64,000 nt of DNA from Isoetes taiwanensis. Lineage: Eukaryota > Streptophyta > Lycopodiopsida > Isoetales > Isoetaceae. Numbering within the stretch: position 1 is the first letter of the stretch; each line of letters begins with the position of its first letter. Below the pieces are notes generated by a model. It did no database searches and was not told the origin of the DNA. It saw only the letters and a list, made by a program, of their open reading frames with translations. Below are positions 45,880 to 57,486 of this stretch, one piece after another. The stretch is taken from assembly GCA_021234155.1 (NCBI GenBank), contig JAJEKV010000006.1, forward strand, positions 1,862,001-1,926,000, written 5' to 3'. A program made the translations under genes and the position numbers.

Positions 45880-47285
45880 ATCCTGAGTCCGGTTTGTCTT
45901 GATTTTGCCTTGGGTTTTTCCTTTGCTTCTGTTTGTTCTGTTTTGCCTCGGACCTGCTCTTATACAGGCTCAGCCTTGCTTCCTTTCTGTGCTCTGGGTA
46001 TGGTCTAGCTTCAGCGTTCCCTGCGTGGATACCTTAGCCCCGATTGGGTTCCTTCACCACCCTTTGCTTCTCGTTTGGCTTCCACCAATTTGTCTTCCCT
46101 CGGCTTCTCTCTGCTTTGCCCTGGTTCCTTTACCGTTGCCTTGTTCTCAGCATGGCCCGTAAGATCAAACGTATGGCCCGGGAGACCCGTAAGGAGAAGA
46201 ATCTCATTCGGCTGCCTGAGCCAGTCCTGTCCCGGCCCTATGACCCCACGATTGCGCCCTACCTTCGGATAGCCCCATCATTTGGGCCCCAGCGCCCTCT
46301 CCTGGCACCACCAGTCCCCGATGCCTCTTTAGCTGCTACTTTGGACATCCTTGATGCTCAGCTCCAGTGTTTGCCCCCGGGGGTACTTGATGGGATCCAC
46401 ACGGTCCGTGCCACTGCCACTCTCACCAAGACGTCTGCCCAGTTGCCACTGGCAGGCTGGGTCCAGCTACTAGAATTGCTGCTACGGTCTGTGGGGCACA
46501 GCCCGGCCAGTCCCAGTGGTGGGTCACCAGCAGCGGCTACAGGGCCCTCCCATGCACAGGCGAGTGGTCTGCCTATGACCGCTGACACAGTCTCCATGTC
46601 TGCACAGCCTCCTCCAGAGGATTTGCCGCCCCCTGTCCAGGCTGCTGCCGAGGTCCCGCTTCCCGATGCTGGTACGGCCACAACTCACTCACCGGCCCTT
46701 TCTCTGCGCATTGTGGGTCTTGCGGAGACGGGTGATTTGCCCCCCACAGAGCAGGTGGCCTCTTTTTTTGCTCAGGAGATGCACATCATGCCGACGGCAT
46801 CCTTTCAGTACAGCGGGTGGGAGCAGCACGGCCCGACCGCCCCCGCCATCTCTTGGTTTGCTTTCAAAATGCTCTTTCCAGGCTGCACATCTTGCGGCAT
46901 GGCAATCATTTGAAGGGGACCACCTTCTCAGTGCAGGAAGATTTGACTCTGGTGCAGCTCTGCAGACGGAAAGAGGAATTGTGCCGGGTCCGTGAGGCCC
47001 GCCTGCAGCAGAAATGGGCAGTGTACAGAGGCGGTCGAGCTATCATTAGGGATCAATGGCCAACTGATGCCTGGGCAGTCTTGGTCTAGCCCTGGGTTTT
47101 GAGTGATAACGGGGCTTTGTCCCCATGTTTTGTTGTAACGGGGCTTTGTCCCCATGTTTTGATTGGTTTTTACTTGGGCTTCGGCCCACGCTTCTGTTGG
47201 GGCTTCCGCCCCTTTTGTTTGTTCTGGTCCCATAGCCCGATTGGGCTCCGTGGACGTTAAAATTCTCTTCTTCTTGTTCTTCTTC
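45880..47285 (+). mobile_element. ORF1-only LINE derivative
   Basis: A gag-like ORF1 (46044-46913, then one frame change to 46817-47089) has a basic start (MARKIKRMARETRKEK at about 46152), a Pro/Ala-rich middle and a C-terminal RRM-like region. That region reads SLRIVGLAETGDLPPTEQVA, then RLHILRHGNHLKGTTFSVQE and REARLQQKWAVYRGGRAIIR. This is the pattern of L1-type ORF1 nucleic-acid-binding proteins. The stop at 47089 is followed directly by a 3' UTR with a 25-bp duplication and then GGTCCCATAG, GGACGTTAAAA and a (TTCTTC)n tail. There is no endonuclease or RT. The 5' limit is uncertain. Confidence 0.72.
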
Positions 47286-47289
47286 TTTA

Positions 47290-47570
47290 GCCACAAAACT
47301 ATAAAAAAGGAAAAGTAAAGATAAAAATAAAATAAAATCCATTGCCACCTCACCGTGGCATTTAATCACTCCTCTTTTTTCATTGAAGGCCAAGATCAAA
47401 TGGCCCTTTCTCTAGCAAAGGCCAATATCAAAAGCCCTAATTATACCACCTTTCTTGCATCTTCCTAGTCACATTTGACGACCAAGATTTTGCCTTCCCT
47501 CGAACTCGAACGACTTAGAGTCGTGGTGGATGCTCCATACATGCCCCTTTGTCCCTTTGTCAAGGTTCCG
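47290..47570. other. Spacer without a gene
   Basis: No coding region, RNA gene or repeat that I can support. Confidence 0.4.
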
Positions 47571-47574
47571 TTAC

Positions 47575-48240
47575 ATTCCCTTAGATTCTCAATATTTCTT
47601 GAAGATTCTCTAGATTCTTTATGATCAAAAGATTCCCTTAGAATCCTCAACATGCCATGAAGATTCCCCTGGATTTTCTAAGATCACCGAAGATCCCCCT
47701 AGATTCTTTGAAGATTCTAAAAAATTCCATAAAGCTACTTTAGATTCCTTAAGATTCCATAAAAAATTCCCTTATACCCCTTGACTCCCAATAAGATTCC
47801 CATAGATTCCTCAAGATTCTCCTAGATTTCTTCAAGATTCCCTGAGATTCTATGAAGGCTCCCTTAGATTCCTCAAGATCTCTTGAAGATTCTCTAATAT
47901 CTATAAAGATTCTCTTAGATTCGCCAATATCCTATGAAGATTCCACTAGATTCTTTAAGATTTCCGTAAGATTTTTATAGATCACCCTAGATTCCCTGAG
48001 ATTCCACAAAGATTTCCATAGATTTCCCTAGATTCTCTAAGATTCCCACAGATAACTCAAAGATTCTCTGAAGTTCCTTTTAGATTCCTTGGGGGGTTCT
48101 GTCCAGGTTCCCTAAGATTCTCCAAGATCCCTTGAAGGTTCCTCTAGATTCTTCAAGTTCCCTTAAAGATTTCCATTAAATTCTCTCAAGGTTCCATTAG
48201 ATTCGTCGAGATTCCATGAATGTCCCTTGGCTTCCCTCGA
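47575..48240. repeat. Degenerate GATTC-rich tandem array
   Basis: For more than 600 bp the sequence consists of variants of AGATTC, TAGATTCT and GAAGATTCC spaced 8-14 bp apart (for example CCTTAGATTCCTCAAGATCT). The apparent higher-order unit is about 25-28 bp. Substitutions and small indels are frequent, so it is an old or diverged minisatellite. All frames are closed. Confidence 0.75.
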
Positions 48241-48599
48241 AATTTCTTAAAGGATCTTTCAACCCGACGGTGCGGGTTCCCACAATCACAAAATGATTCC
48301 AATCACCGCTCATTTTAAAAGCTCTCGTCGAGACGAATCCAATCATATGGGTTTACCTTGATCCGATGCCTCTACTGCAAGTTGTGGCCATTTGAATACA
48401 CAAAAGAAAGCTTCATAGAAGTTAACAATTTAAATTTTGTTTTAATAAAAAATGTAAGGAAATTGCATCCTTTCACAACAATTTGAACGGTCAAGGTCCT
48501 TGTCCCCTTCTTCCAATCAATGGCCTGTATCAAAAACCCGAGTTCCACCTTCCATACACCTTCGCAGCCACGTTGGACAGTTAAGATTTTGCCTCCTGA

Positions 48600-48770
48600 T
48601 CCGATGGCCTAGAGGCATGGTGCATGCCCCATGCATGACCCATGCATGCCCTACCCATGATCCATGCATATCCCCCCATTTAGTGGCCACATCTTGACTG
48701 CTCCTCCTTTGAACGGACGGATGGGATTAGCATGCCCATCCATGGGCATGCATAGATGGGAGTATGTATG
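48600..48770. repeat. CATGCATG-rich cluster
   Basis: The stretch 48609-48670 contains repeated CCATGCATG and CCCATG elements, and 48730-48760 has CATGCCCATCCATGGGCATG, a near-perfect palindrome. CATGCATG resembles the plant RY element, but the repetition suggests simple-sequence expansion. Confidence 0.45.
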
Positions 48771-49214
48771 AAATCCCTACATCCTAATAATAACCTTACA
48801 TATAATATGATCTAATAATCTTACATATATTATGATATGATAAATATTTTGCTACTTCTGGTCATTTATTATGATCAGTTGGCGGCCAAAATAATAGAAT
48901 GAACTTGCACAATTTTAAGATCAAAATCATGCGATAAGCATAAGCCATCCGGTTTGCATCAAGTGGCAAATTTGTCAAGGTGGTCTATCTTTTAAGTTGT
49001 TCTAAGATCCTAAGAGACGAAGATATCAACGTGGTAAAATATAATAAGGGTTTCTTTTGTAAAAGGTGGAGCAATACACGAAACGGCCAACACCAAGGTC
49101 ATAAAGGAGGCAAGAAAAAAACCATATACTTTCTAGAACCGCCACGTTAGTTTTGTCAAAGAAAACGTCCCTCCCTTTCTTGGGCTGAAATTTTACAAAT
49201 GTATAAGTTTGGCA

Positions 49215-49226
49215 TGTTAGTATATA
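49215..49226 (+). promoter_or_regulatory. TATA box of the proline-rich protein gene
   Basis: TATATAAGG lies about 65-70 bp upstream of the ATG at 49290, a normal distance for a plant TATA box plus a short leader. No other core element is clear. Confidence 0.45.
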
Positions 49227-49289
49227 AGGGGACCATTGTGTCCACTCCAAACATCCCAAGGCCATTGCAACCTTTGTGGTGGCACAACA

Positions 49290-49995
49290 ATGGGCCGAGC
49301 AATCCTAGCTTTCTCCGTCTTTGCAGTTGCCCTCTTGCTTTGCATTGTTCCATCCCAAGGGGCATCGTTCCTAACGTTTCTGAAGCACAAGCGTCCCCCA
49401 CCTCCGCCACCACCTTCCCCCCCTCCCCCCTCCCCTCGCTCTCCCCCGCCTCCTTCCCCTCCACCTTCACCGCCGCCTCCGCCTTCTCCTTCCCCTCCCC
49501 CACCTTCCTCGCCTCCGTCTTCTCCTCCTCCACCTCCACCACCCTCCCCGCCCCGCCTTCTCCTCCCCCACCTCCACCCCCTCCCCGCCCGCCCCCCTCT
49601 CCGCCACCACCTCCACCACCCTCCCCACCTCCGCCCCTCTCCTCCCCCACCTCCACCACCCTCCCCGCCTCCCCTCCGGGCCACCACCTCCACCGCCCCC
49701 TCCCGCCTCCACCCTCTCCGCCACCACCTCCACCCCTCCCCACCTCCACCACCGCCGCCATCCCCACCACCACCTTCCCCCGCCACCACCTCCACCCCTC
49801 AATAAGTGCCTCGATGAGGCCAAATTTATTAGCTTATTTTGTCCTGACCCTACAGCACCAACATTGTGTTGCACTGTGAGTGCTAAGTTCAACGTAGACT
49901 ATGGGACCAATTGTACGTGCAAACTCTCTACTGACACAACTGTCCAATCCCTAGTTAACACAATCAAGACTAATTGCATTGGGCAATGTGCTTAA
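49290..49995 (+). CDS. Hybrid proline-rich protein with eight-cysteine domain; frame broken
   Basis: From the ATG at 49290 the frame gives a signal peptide (MGRAILAFSVFAVALLLCIV, then PSQGAS). It then enters a long region of PPPPSPPPP-type repeats, as in extensin-like cell-wall proteins. Downstream, in another frame, a compact domain runs from NKCLDEAKFISLFC to CIGQCA and a TAA at 49993. Its cysteines follow C-x10-C-x8-CC-x13-C-x1-C-x18-C-x3-C, the order of the eight-cysteine (LTP-like) motif. Signal peptide, proline-rich linker and 8CM define hybrid proline-rich proteins of the cell wall. The frames differ (49290 in one, the 8CM in another) and the proline-rich part changes frame more than once. 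This means indels in the GC-rich repeats, either real (pseudogene) or assembly errors. Confidence 0.72.
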
Positions 49996-50339
49996 CTAAT
50001 TGCATTGCATGAATAAGAGATGTGTTAACTCAATAAGTTACTTTTATATTATAGCATATCCTCTAATGGAATGGCTGGGACTGTATTGTGTGTATTGTGT
50101 GTATTGTATTAGATTGAGATTGAAATAAATATAATCCTCCTATAGGAGGATTTACTTATTCTAAGTCAGATTTAGACTTGAATTCAATTCACTTTTATTA
50201 TCCCACAAAGGAAATGGTCTATGGCATTTACTACAAATATACAATATGATCATTACTATGTATGATTAAAGAACCCTCGTCTCAAAAGGTTTCCGAAGGA
50301 AAATTCTTGATAGTAATGAATCCACTATAGACAGATTAA

Positions 50340-50987
50340 TGTACCCACCTTGGATAGAAACCTTGGATACGAGGGTGTCTTCGGGCATCGAGAGATGTTG
50401 GATGGGCATATTTAGGAGTTGTGCTTCACTTTGGGCCGTAGATAGTGATCCTCATTTGTGGAGTATGTTCCTACAAGTTGGGGTATATCGTATGGGGAGA
50501 TTAGTGGAATACTATAAGGTTTGAAACAAATGTACTTACTGGTATTGATTTGATACATATATTGTACAATTGAATGGAAAAAAGAGGGGGCTCTCACTGC
50601 CTTATGTCACCCCTTATGAATATGCATCCAAACAAAAGGGGATTTTAGGGGGGATTTGATTATAATGTAAGGGGTAATGGTTTGTGTTATGAAAAAAAGG
50701 GAAAATAAAAATTGCACCTCTGGGGCCTTCTTGGATAGAAACCTTGGATACGAGGGTGTCTTCGGGCATCGAGAGATATTGGATGGGCATATTTAGGAGT
50801 TGTGCTTCATTTTGAGCCGTAGATAGTGATCCTTATTTGTGGAGTATGTTTTTACAAGTTGGGGTATACCATATGGGGAGATTAGTGGGATACTATAAGG
50901 TTTGAAACAAATGTACTTACTGGTATTGATTTGATACATATATTGTACAATTGAACGGAAAAAAGAGGGGGCTCTCGCTGTGTTATG

Positions 50988-51018
<31 letters not shown>

Positions 51019-51030
51019 AAAGAAAAATTG
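50340..51030. repeat. Tandem duplication of a TIR-element-related segment
   Basis: A segment starting CTTGGATAGAAACCTTGG at 50349 recurs at 50730, a period of 381 bp, with about 260 bp of near-identity up to GAGGGGGCTCTC. The segment is related in inverted orientation to the middle of the element at 14065-14535 (GATGGGCATATTT; GATCCTCATTTGTGG). The second copy ends in an A-run of about 27 bp (50989-51016). Confidence 0.7.
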
Positions 51031-51039
51031 CCCCTCTTG

Positions 51040-51640
51040 GGCCTTAGGAGGATGTTGCATATATCAAGGGTCTTTGATCTCCTATTCTTACTCGGATCAA
51101 AATATCTGGTTCTCTTATTGCCCTCCCAAGGTTTCTTATTTCATATGGTTATTGGCCAACAAAAGCTTATCCAACTTGGAGACTATTGCTAGACATTTCA
51201 ATCCCAGTAGACATAAATGTTGTCTCAATCCTATACAAACTGCCCCCTTGGTTGTAATCATATTGAATCTATGGAGCATATGTTTAAATGCCCTAAATTG
51301 GATGCTTTATGGACTTGGTGTGAAGATACTCTTTCCATAAATTACTAAATTGGATGCTTTATGGACTTGATGCATGGAGATGAGTTTTATAATACTTTAG
51401 CCTTTACTATTTTATGGAACATATGGAAGCATAAGAACAGACATGGGGGGCATGCTATCTCCATATGTTGGATTGAAATTAATATCAAGCATGACTTGCA
51501 AACCTTTGTAACTGCTTACAGGCTTCAGAGTGAAGAGACCAATTGTGATGATAAGTGGAATACTATTGGATATTTTTTTGATCTACATAATCTATTTAAA
51601 TTACATTGTTCTGACTTAGATACTAACTCTTCTTCTGATG
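51040..51640 (+). pseudogene. RT zinc-binding (zf-RVT) fragment of an older LINE
   Basis: One frame reads WFSYCPPKVSYFIWLLANKS, then SNLETIARHFNPSRHKCCLN and, after a shift, CNHIESMEHMFKCPKLDALW. This is the zf-RVT pattern of plant L1-type ORF2 C-termini (PPK...F.W......L.T.......C..C....E...H.F..C). The next part (LAFTILWNIWKHKNRHGG) matches the usual continuation (W.IWK.RN). The reading frame runs into the LINE inserted at 51641 and picks up again at 57487 (DARVSGVL). Confidence 0.7.
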
Positions 51641-51697
51641 TTTTTTTTTTTTTTTTTTGAAGAACTGTGTCATCAATATATTAAAAGAATGGTAATG

Positions 51698-54600
51698 TTA
51701 CAAAGCAAGTGAGGAGGAAGGAGAACTGCCCCAAAAAGACAGCGATACCTCGACACTCCACAACGAACTCACGTAAAAAAAGCGAACTCTCCATCTGGCT
51801 GCACGCTGCCGACCATCACCATCTACAACACCCAAGAAGTCCCGCCAAATGGCAAACTTCCGCTCCACTAATCCCGGGAACACTAGAAAGCTTTGAAATA
51901 GCTTGTACCTGAGTCGAGGAATCGAGAGGCCGCAGCCGCTGAATCCTCTAAAGATCCACAACCGCTTCCAAATCAGCCACACCAACCAAGCCACGCGACA
52001 GATGCAAGGCTTCTTTGCCGCAAAAGCCGCCAAGCACCAGATACACATGAAGCGAAAGAATGGCGGGCTAGTCAATCTCACCTCAAACGAGCCCCGACCC
52101 AATCCCATGCAGCCTACAAGTGAGGGCATAAAACGCATAATGCTCCACGGTCTCACGATGAAGGCCACAACAAGGGCGAGAGGGCTCACATCTGGCCTAA
52201 ACCGACTCACAAGAGCATTCACCCCGATACCACGGTGCACCACCGCCACGAAGCACCCTAATCTTGGTGGGGGAAGTGAGGCTCCATGTCCACGCCCAAA
52301 CCGGCGCCATCGAGAACCAGGAAGCCGCAGAGACCACTTGCCGAGGGGGGGCAGAGTGTCATGAATAGCCAGCGACCCGGTAACAAGACCGCACAAAACA
52401 AGAAGACACAACATCCGAATGAACCTTCCGAACACGCACCACCACATCATCCCCGATGGATCAGAGGTATGTGTAGCGGAATACTCCCCGCCACTTGTTC
52501 CCGTGATAGCCCTGTCCACGCCCCTCAGCGAAAAGCGAGCTCAAAGAACTCCCATGAAGCTAGCTGACCACCCCAATACCAATCCTCCAAGGTGAGCACA
52601 TCAGCTCGCCTCCAACGGGCTCAAGGTCCGAAAGCAGCATGTGGCGCCAAAGGGCAAGTCGCTAGGGGTAGAGGAACCCACAAGAAAGGAGAAGAGTGGT
52701 GATAAACTGAGGCATAATCTAGCTGGAAGAGCACAGGCACATGATCCCAAGCCCGCAACACCCCTGTGAGAAAAGGGGATGCATGTGGGAAAGGCCGAGA
52801 CTGCATAATAGTGCCTGTGGCAACTCCACATGCACAGACGGCTTCCCAAACGCCACACAATGGCTTAAGAGATCGCAACAACAAAACAAGCACCAGGAGA
52901 AGACGCTCCATCCTGCAGAGTGCTCCAAACAAACTTGGAGACCAACACCTTACTATGCAGTGCCAAATCCAGAATGGCCAAGCCCCCATCTTCCTGGGGG
53001 CGGAGATACTTCCACCAAGCCACTTTAACAACTGCCCCTTCATCATCCCCGCTCCACACAAAATTTCGAACAATCTTATCCAAAGCCTGTATCTTACCCT
53101 CAGGAGCTAACATCGCAGATGCTGTATACATATCAGTGCTACAAAGTACTGACTTGGCAATAGTGATCCTACCTGCCATGGACAACTTGCTACCCTTCCA
53201 CCAATTGAGGTGTTTCTGCAACCCCTGCAAAATCCTATCCCACACCCTCCCCATGGAAACATCCCCTCCAAAGGGAATACCCAACAGCTTAGTACAAACA
53301 TTACCTGGAAGCACCTTCCAAGGGAATAGAGCCAAGCAAGGGGGAGGCGGAGTCAGCTGGGCCCATAATGCGGAGCATTTACCCCAACTCAGAAGAATGC
53401 CCGAGGCCAAGGAGAAAGTATCCAGCAAACCCTTCACATTTCACAGATTCCTCTCTTCTGCCACCAAGAAGAGGAAAGTGTCATCGGCGAACTAGTTAAT
53501 AATCTGCTAGCTACCATCCCGCATCCGAAGCCCATCCACCACCCCTCCTCCACCGCAAGAAAAAACAATCGAGACAAGGCCTCCGCCACAATCGTGAACA
53601 AAAACGGCGCCAAAGGGTACCTCCGACGACACCCCTGCGTGCCTAAGGAGAAAAAGGCGGGAGGGTTCACCCGCACACCACCGTGAGTCCGCGGGTTGAC
53701 CTATGCAGCTTCATGGACTGCTCTCGTAAAGGACCACGCCCAACGCTAACATCATGGCGCATAAGAACTCCTAATCCGGACACTATCGAAAGCTTTGGCA
53801 AAGTCAAGCTTAAGATAGGCAATGCCTTGATCTGTTCTCCGCCCAATAAAGGCCCCCTCATAAGCTGCGGCAACATTAGTCAAAATGTTCCTCCCAAGAA
53901 CAAACCCGTAATGCACCTTACTAATGGAAGAAGTCAACACCGCTTCAACTTCTCTCGCCAGGGCTTTCGCAATAATCTTGTACACAGAGGACAACAAGGA
54001 GATAGGCCTCCAATCCAATCATTAATGGTAGAAGGCTGCTTAACCTTAGGAATCAAGGAAATGCATGCGGTATTCAAGATCCTATCCATTTTAAAGATCT
54101 GCAAGAACTCAAGATACACTGGTACACAGACTCACCAGCCCACTCCCAATAAGTCCGAAGAACTCCATTGGGGATGCCATCCAGCCAGTGACATTTATCC
54201 TTGGCCATGCACATAAATGCCTCCGCTTAAATCCTCTTTGGAGAGCTCCCGCTCCAAGCTCTCTCACGCCGATGAGGCAGAATAGATGGCTTAACAAAAC
54301 CCCCCAAAACAAGCTCCCGTGATCTCCCGCCATATGGAAGAGTCGCATTTGTGCAAAAAACCCTGAGAAATGAGCATGCACATATCGCTGCAAATCAGCG
54401 GGATCCTCCAAAGTCCGGCCATCATGCAAAGCAAGGGAAGCCATAGATGTCTGATATCGCCACGCCTTAGCCGCTCAAGAAGAACCAAACCGAACTTGTG
54501 TCCCCTCCTTCAACCGGTAAGTGCGCCACACGCACCTCCTCGCGACTTTAACCTGCTCCAGAGCAACAATACGTTGCAACACTGCATTCTCCCTAATGCC

Positions 54601-55564
54601 ATCAGAAGGCTGCGCCCGAATCTTCTCCAACTCTTGATAGAGACCATGCAACTCCTGTCGCTCCTGCTGCACATGCTGCCTACCAAAGACCTTGGCGAAA
54701 CGCTTCACCCTGGCCAACGCAGTCACCATACCAGACATACCCTTCAGAGATGAAAAGGTATCAAGCCACAACTCCCGCACCGGGCCGAAAAATCAGATCG
54801 CCGTAAGCCGGGTGTTCAAACGGAACACCGTCCTAGAGGGCCGAGAGGCAACCGCACCCTGACTGGACAAAACCTGAGGGTAATGATCAGAAATGAAGGT
54901 AGACAGAATGTTACTCCGGCGCAAAGAGGGCACACCATCCATATGCATGGGGAAGCATAGCACCGGTCATGCCTAGCATACGCCCGGCCGTACCAATATG
55001 CCTATTACAATAGGTGAAAGACAAGTCCCCAGGGACCTCAACCAAGGCCAAATCTTGCAACAAACGAGACCACTCGTCCCTCTCAAACCCATGCACAACC
55101 TGGGTTCCAGAACTAGAGCGATCCTCTACTCGCTCTACCATATTGAAGTCCCCTAACAGCAACCAAGCGACCTGCAATCCACCAAGGGCTCGCAACTTAT
55201 TCCGGACTGTGGCCCATAAAGCACCCCGCTAAGAAGGCTGATTAGGGGCATAAACATTAACAATCCCCCACTCTTGCTCTCCCTCCAACCACTTAATTAT
55301 TGCCCACCGACCAAACCTGTCTGCTGCAGAGTATGTGACCTGCGCATCCATCCTCCAAGCAATAAGAGTACCCCCACTAGTCCGCCCAGAAGAAGAATCT
55401 ATAGAGACAAACTGCCTACCAACCATATTCATGAGCCTGGACATATCACCCCTGTGACACTTATGCTTCTGAATGCAAACAATATCAGGACGCAACTGCC
55501 GAAGTGCCAAACTACTAGAGGACCGCACCCCCCGCATATTCCAACTGAGGATCGACCTATTCAT
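51698..55564 (-). pseudogene. LINE ORF2 (endonuclease and reverse transcriptase), mutated
   Basis: From 55564 the frame shows the APE endonuclease (SILSWNMRG, GIVNVYAPN, LLGDFN). RT follows: DWRPISLLSSVYKIIAKALA and LDFAKAFD at about 54020-53780. FADDTFLFLV is still readable near 53495-53465 in a shifted frame. The thumb region follows (LLGIPFGGDVSMGRVWDRIL, then WWKGSKLSMAGRITIAKSVL, at about 53290-53130). The C-terminal zf-RVT part (about 52500-51750) is readable in more than one frame. In-frame stops (for example after APNQPS near 55229) and several frameshifts disable it. Confidence 0.9.
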
Positions 55565-55802
55565 CCCGGAGGAGAAGTGTCAAGCCCCATATGCCTACCC
55601 ACCAGGCCATCAGCCAACTCCACAGAGTCATCATCTAGAGCCAGAGTATTAATCACAGCAAAGTGACCCACATCCGCCCTACGTGACACTCCACTTCCAA
55701 CACGTGTTGGAAGTCCCCCAGGCACCTCCATAGAGTCATGGGCCACACTAGTCTCTCCCTCCAACCGAACTGCTCCAGCCACCTCATGCTCAGCACATAC
55801 CG

Positions 55803-57340
55803 CTACCGGGACATCCCCAGCAGGATCACCAGCCCCTCCCACAGCCCTGTCCTCAGACCTAGCCACAACCAAATCATCATCTGAGCTCTCCCTTGAGTCA
55901 CCACGTCCCTTAGCCCCGCCATCCAATGGGCGGCCAGCAGCAACCTGCCCCGGCCTCGTCCCACACCACCTCTCCCAACCACACCACCTCGTCCAACTCC
56001 ACTCACTGCACCATGGAGTCCTCTGCATGTTGTCTCAGGAACAGAGGAATCCCGGGCCCCTGCATAAGCACCCGCAACCCCTACCACATCACAAGCACCA
56101 GCAGGATCAACAACAGGGTCAGATGGTAGCACAATAGATGGAAACATCCGCCAGATCTCAGAGCCATTCAAAAGCTTCAATCGGAAGAGAAAATGCCAGG
56201 GACCACTACGCACTGGAAGAGAAGTGGGCACATGCTGCAAAGCAAGCAGAGCAACACAGATCTTGGGGACCTGCACAATAGAATGAGCAAAATATACACC
56301 CAGGCCATTAACCATAGAAACCAAGAAATCAGGCACCATCAGATCAGGAGGAAGATCCTGAATCTGGAACCAACATGGGATTTTAACCGTTGTCAAAGAA
56401 CTAGTGGACATTGCCGGAGTATAATACTGATACAACACATATGATTCACCCAAAGTATCCACCCCCCGACTAACCAACTGCCGCACGGAAGACTCGGCCT
56501 CAAACATGATTATGAAGAAATTATTTGGTAGGAATTTCAGAGACTGATATCTGGGCAAACCAATCCGCCTCAGATGTCCGGCAAGCCAAGAACTAAACCT
56601 CCTCGTGTCCAATATGTAACCCGTGAAGTAGCCCAATACCGCAAATGAAACTAGATTCTCAATGGTCTGAACATGTCTGGTATGATCAATATCTATCCAT
56701 GGAGTCCCTGGAAGAGCTGCCTGCAGGTCAATAGAGTGATGATCCTCCACAAATTTCAGAGCCTCTTGAACACGGGCAGTCCTACACTCCGGAGCCTTGC
56801 GCTTGATCCAATCTGAAAACCTTGGCCGAGTGAAACCGTGTCATTGCTCTGCCAGGCCGGGCGCACAGGAGTTGGGGCTGCCGCCCTGGCACCCTGAGAG
56901 GTATCCAGGGGCACCCCAGGAGGTACATCATCTACATGCACACCATGCCACACCCTAGAAGAGGGCACATCACCAGCAAGTGATCCCTTCCCAAGCACAG
57001 GGGAAGAGGGCATCACAGATCCAGTTTCCAAAGGGGGCATGCTTGATGGAATCAAGACCGGGGTCTCCAAAACACAATCTACTGGGGTCTCAGAATTATA
57101 CTGAGAGGAAGAGCAATCCAAATACCTCTCAACCGAAGGGGATTCCAAGAGCTCCCTCATCTCTGCCCCCAATTGCATGCCACTTCCTACAGCCCGCGCC
57201 TCTTCATACATGCCGAGACCCGCGCCCTTCCCCTTTACTGGAGGATTCTTTCTCCTCGCCATCTCCCTTGGCTTCAGCCCCAAGCCATGAGGCTCAATCG
57301 ACCCCCCATCAGCCTGTCTGGCAGGAGCCATGACATCCGA
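55803..57340 (-). pseudogene. LINE ORF1 (DUF4283-type gag-like protein), one frameshift
   Basis: A candidate start is the ATG at 57331 (MAPARQADGGSIEP). A low-complexity, Pro/Ser-rich N-terminal part runs to about 56800. It then shifts frame into VQEALKFVEDHHSIDLQ and the DUF4283-like core (LVSFAVLGYFTGYILDTRRF, then FLPNNFFIIMFEAESSVRQL and TTVKIPCWFQIQDLP). The C-terminus is Gly/Arg-rich (GRGGVVGRGGVGRGRGR), typical of RNA-binding tails. No CCHC knuckle is seen. Confidence 0.82.
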
Positions 57341-57486
57341 ACCAGTCCGGAAATCAGCTGTTTGAGGCAACAAGCCACATGTAAAACAGCTGATGCTATA
57401 TACTTGCGGAAAGAGCTCGGAGCAAGCTTTCCAACGAGCCCAAGCACCCAGTCTAAGAAGGTATTGAGTGGACTCTTCTTCTGATG

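Larger units (their letters stand above)
51641..57471 (-). mobile_element. Near full-length L1-like LINE with 15-bp target duplication
   Basis: The element runs from 57471 down to 51641 and ends in an A-tail (T-run 51641-51658). ACTCTTCTTCTGATG is present on both sides (51626-51640 and 57472-57486), a perfect target duplication. It holds ORF1, ORF2 with endonuclease, RT and a zf-RVT-like end. Length, structure and the clean duplication indicate a complete insertion. Scattered stops and frameshifts show it is no longer coding-competent. Confidence 0.92.

Noticed and set aside
47575-48240. A CRISPR-like array
   Set aside because: The repeats are too short and degenerate, there are no unique spacers, and the genome is a plant nucleus.
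49156-49892. Long Gly/Glu-rich open frames on the minus strand
   Set aside because: They are the antisense of CCN proline codons. Composition explains the absence of stops, and no domain or start context supports them.
51709-55666. Many plus-strand open frames
   Set aside because: They are shadows of the GC-rich minus-strand LINE ORF2 and carry no recognisable protein.
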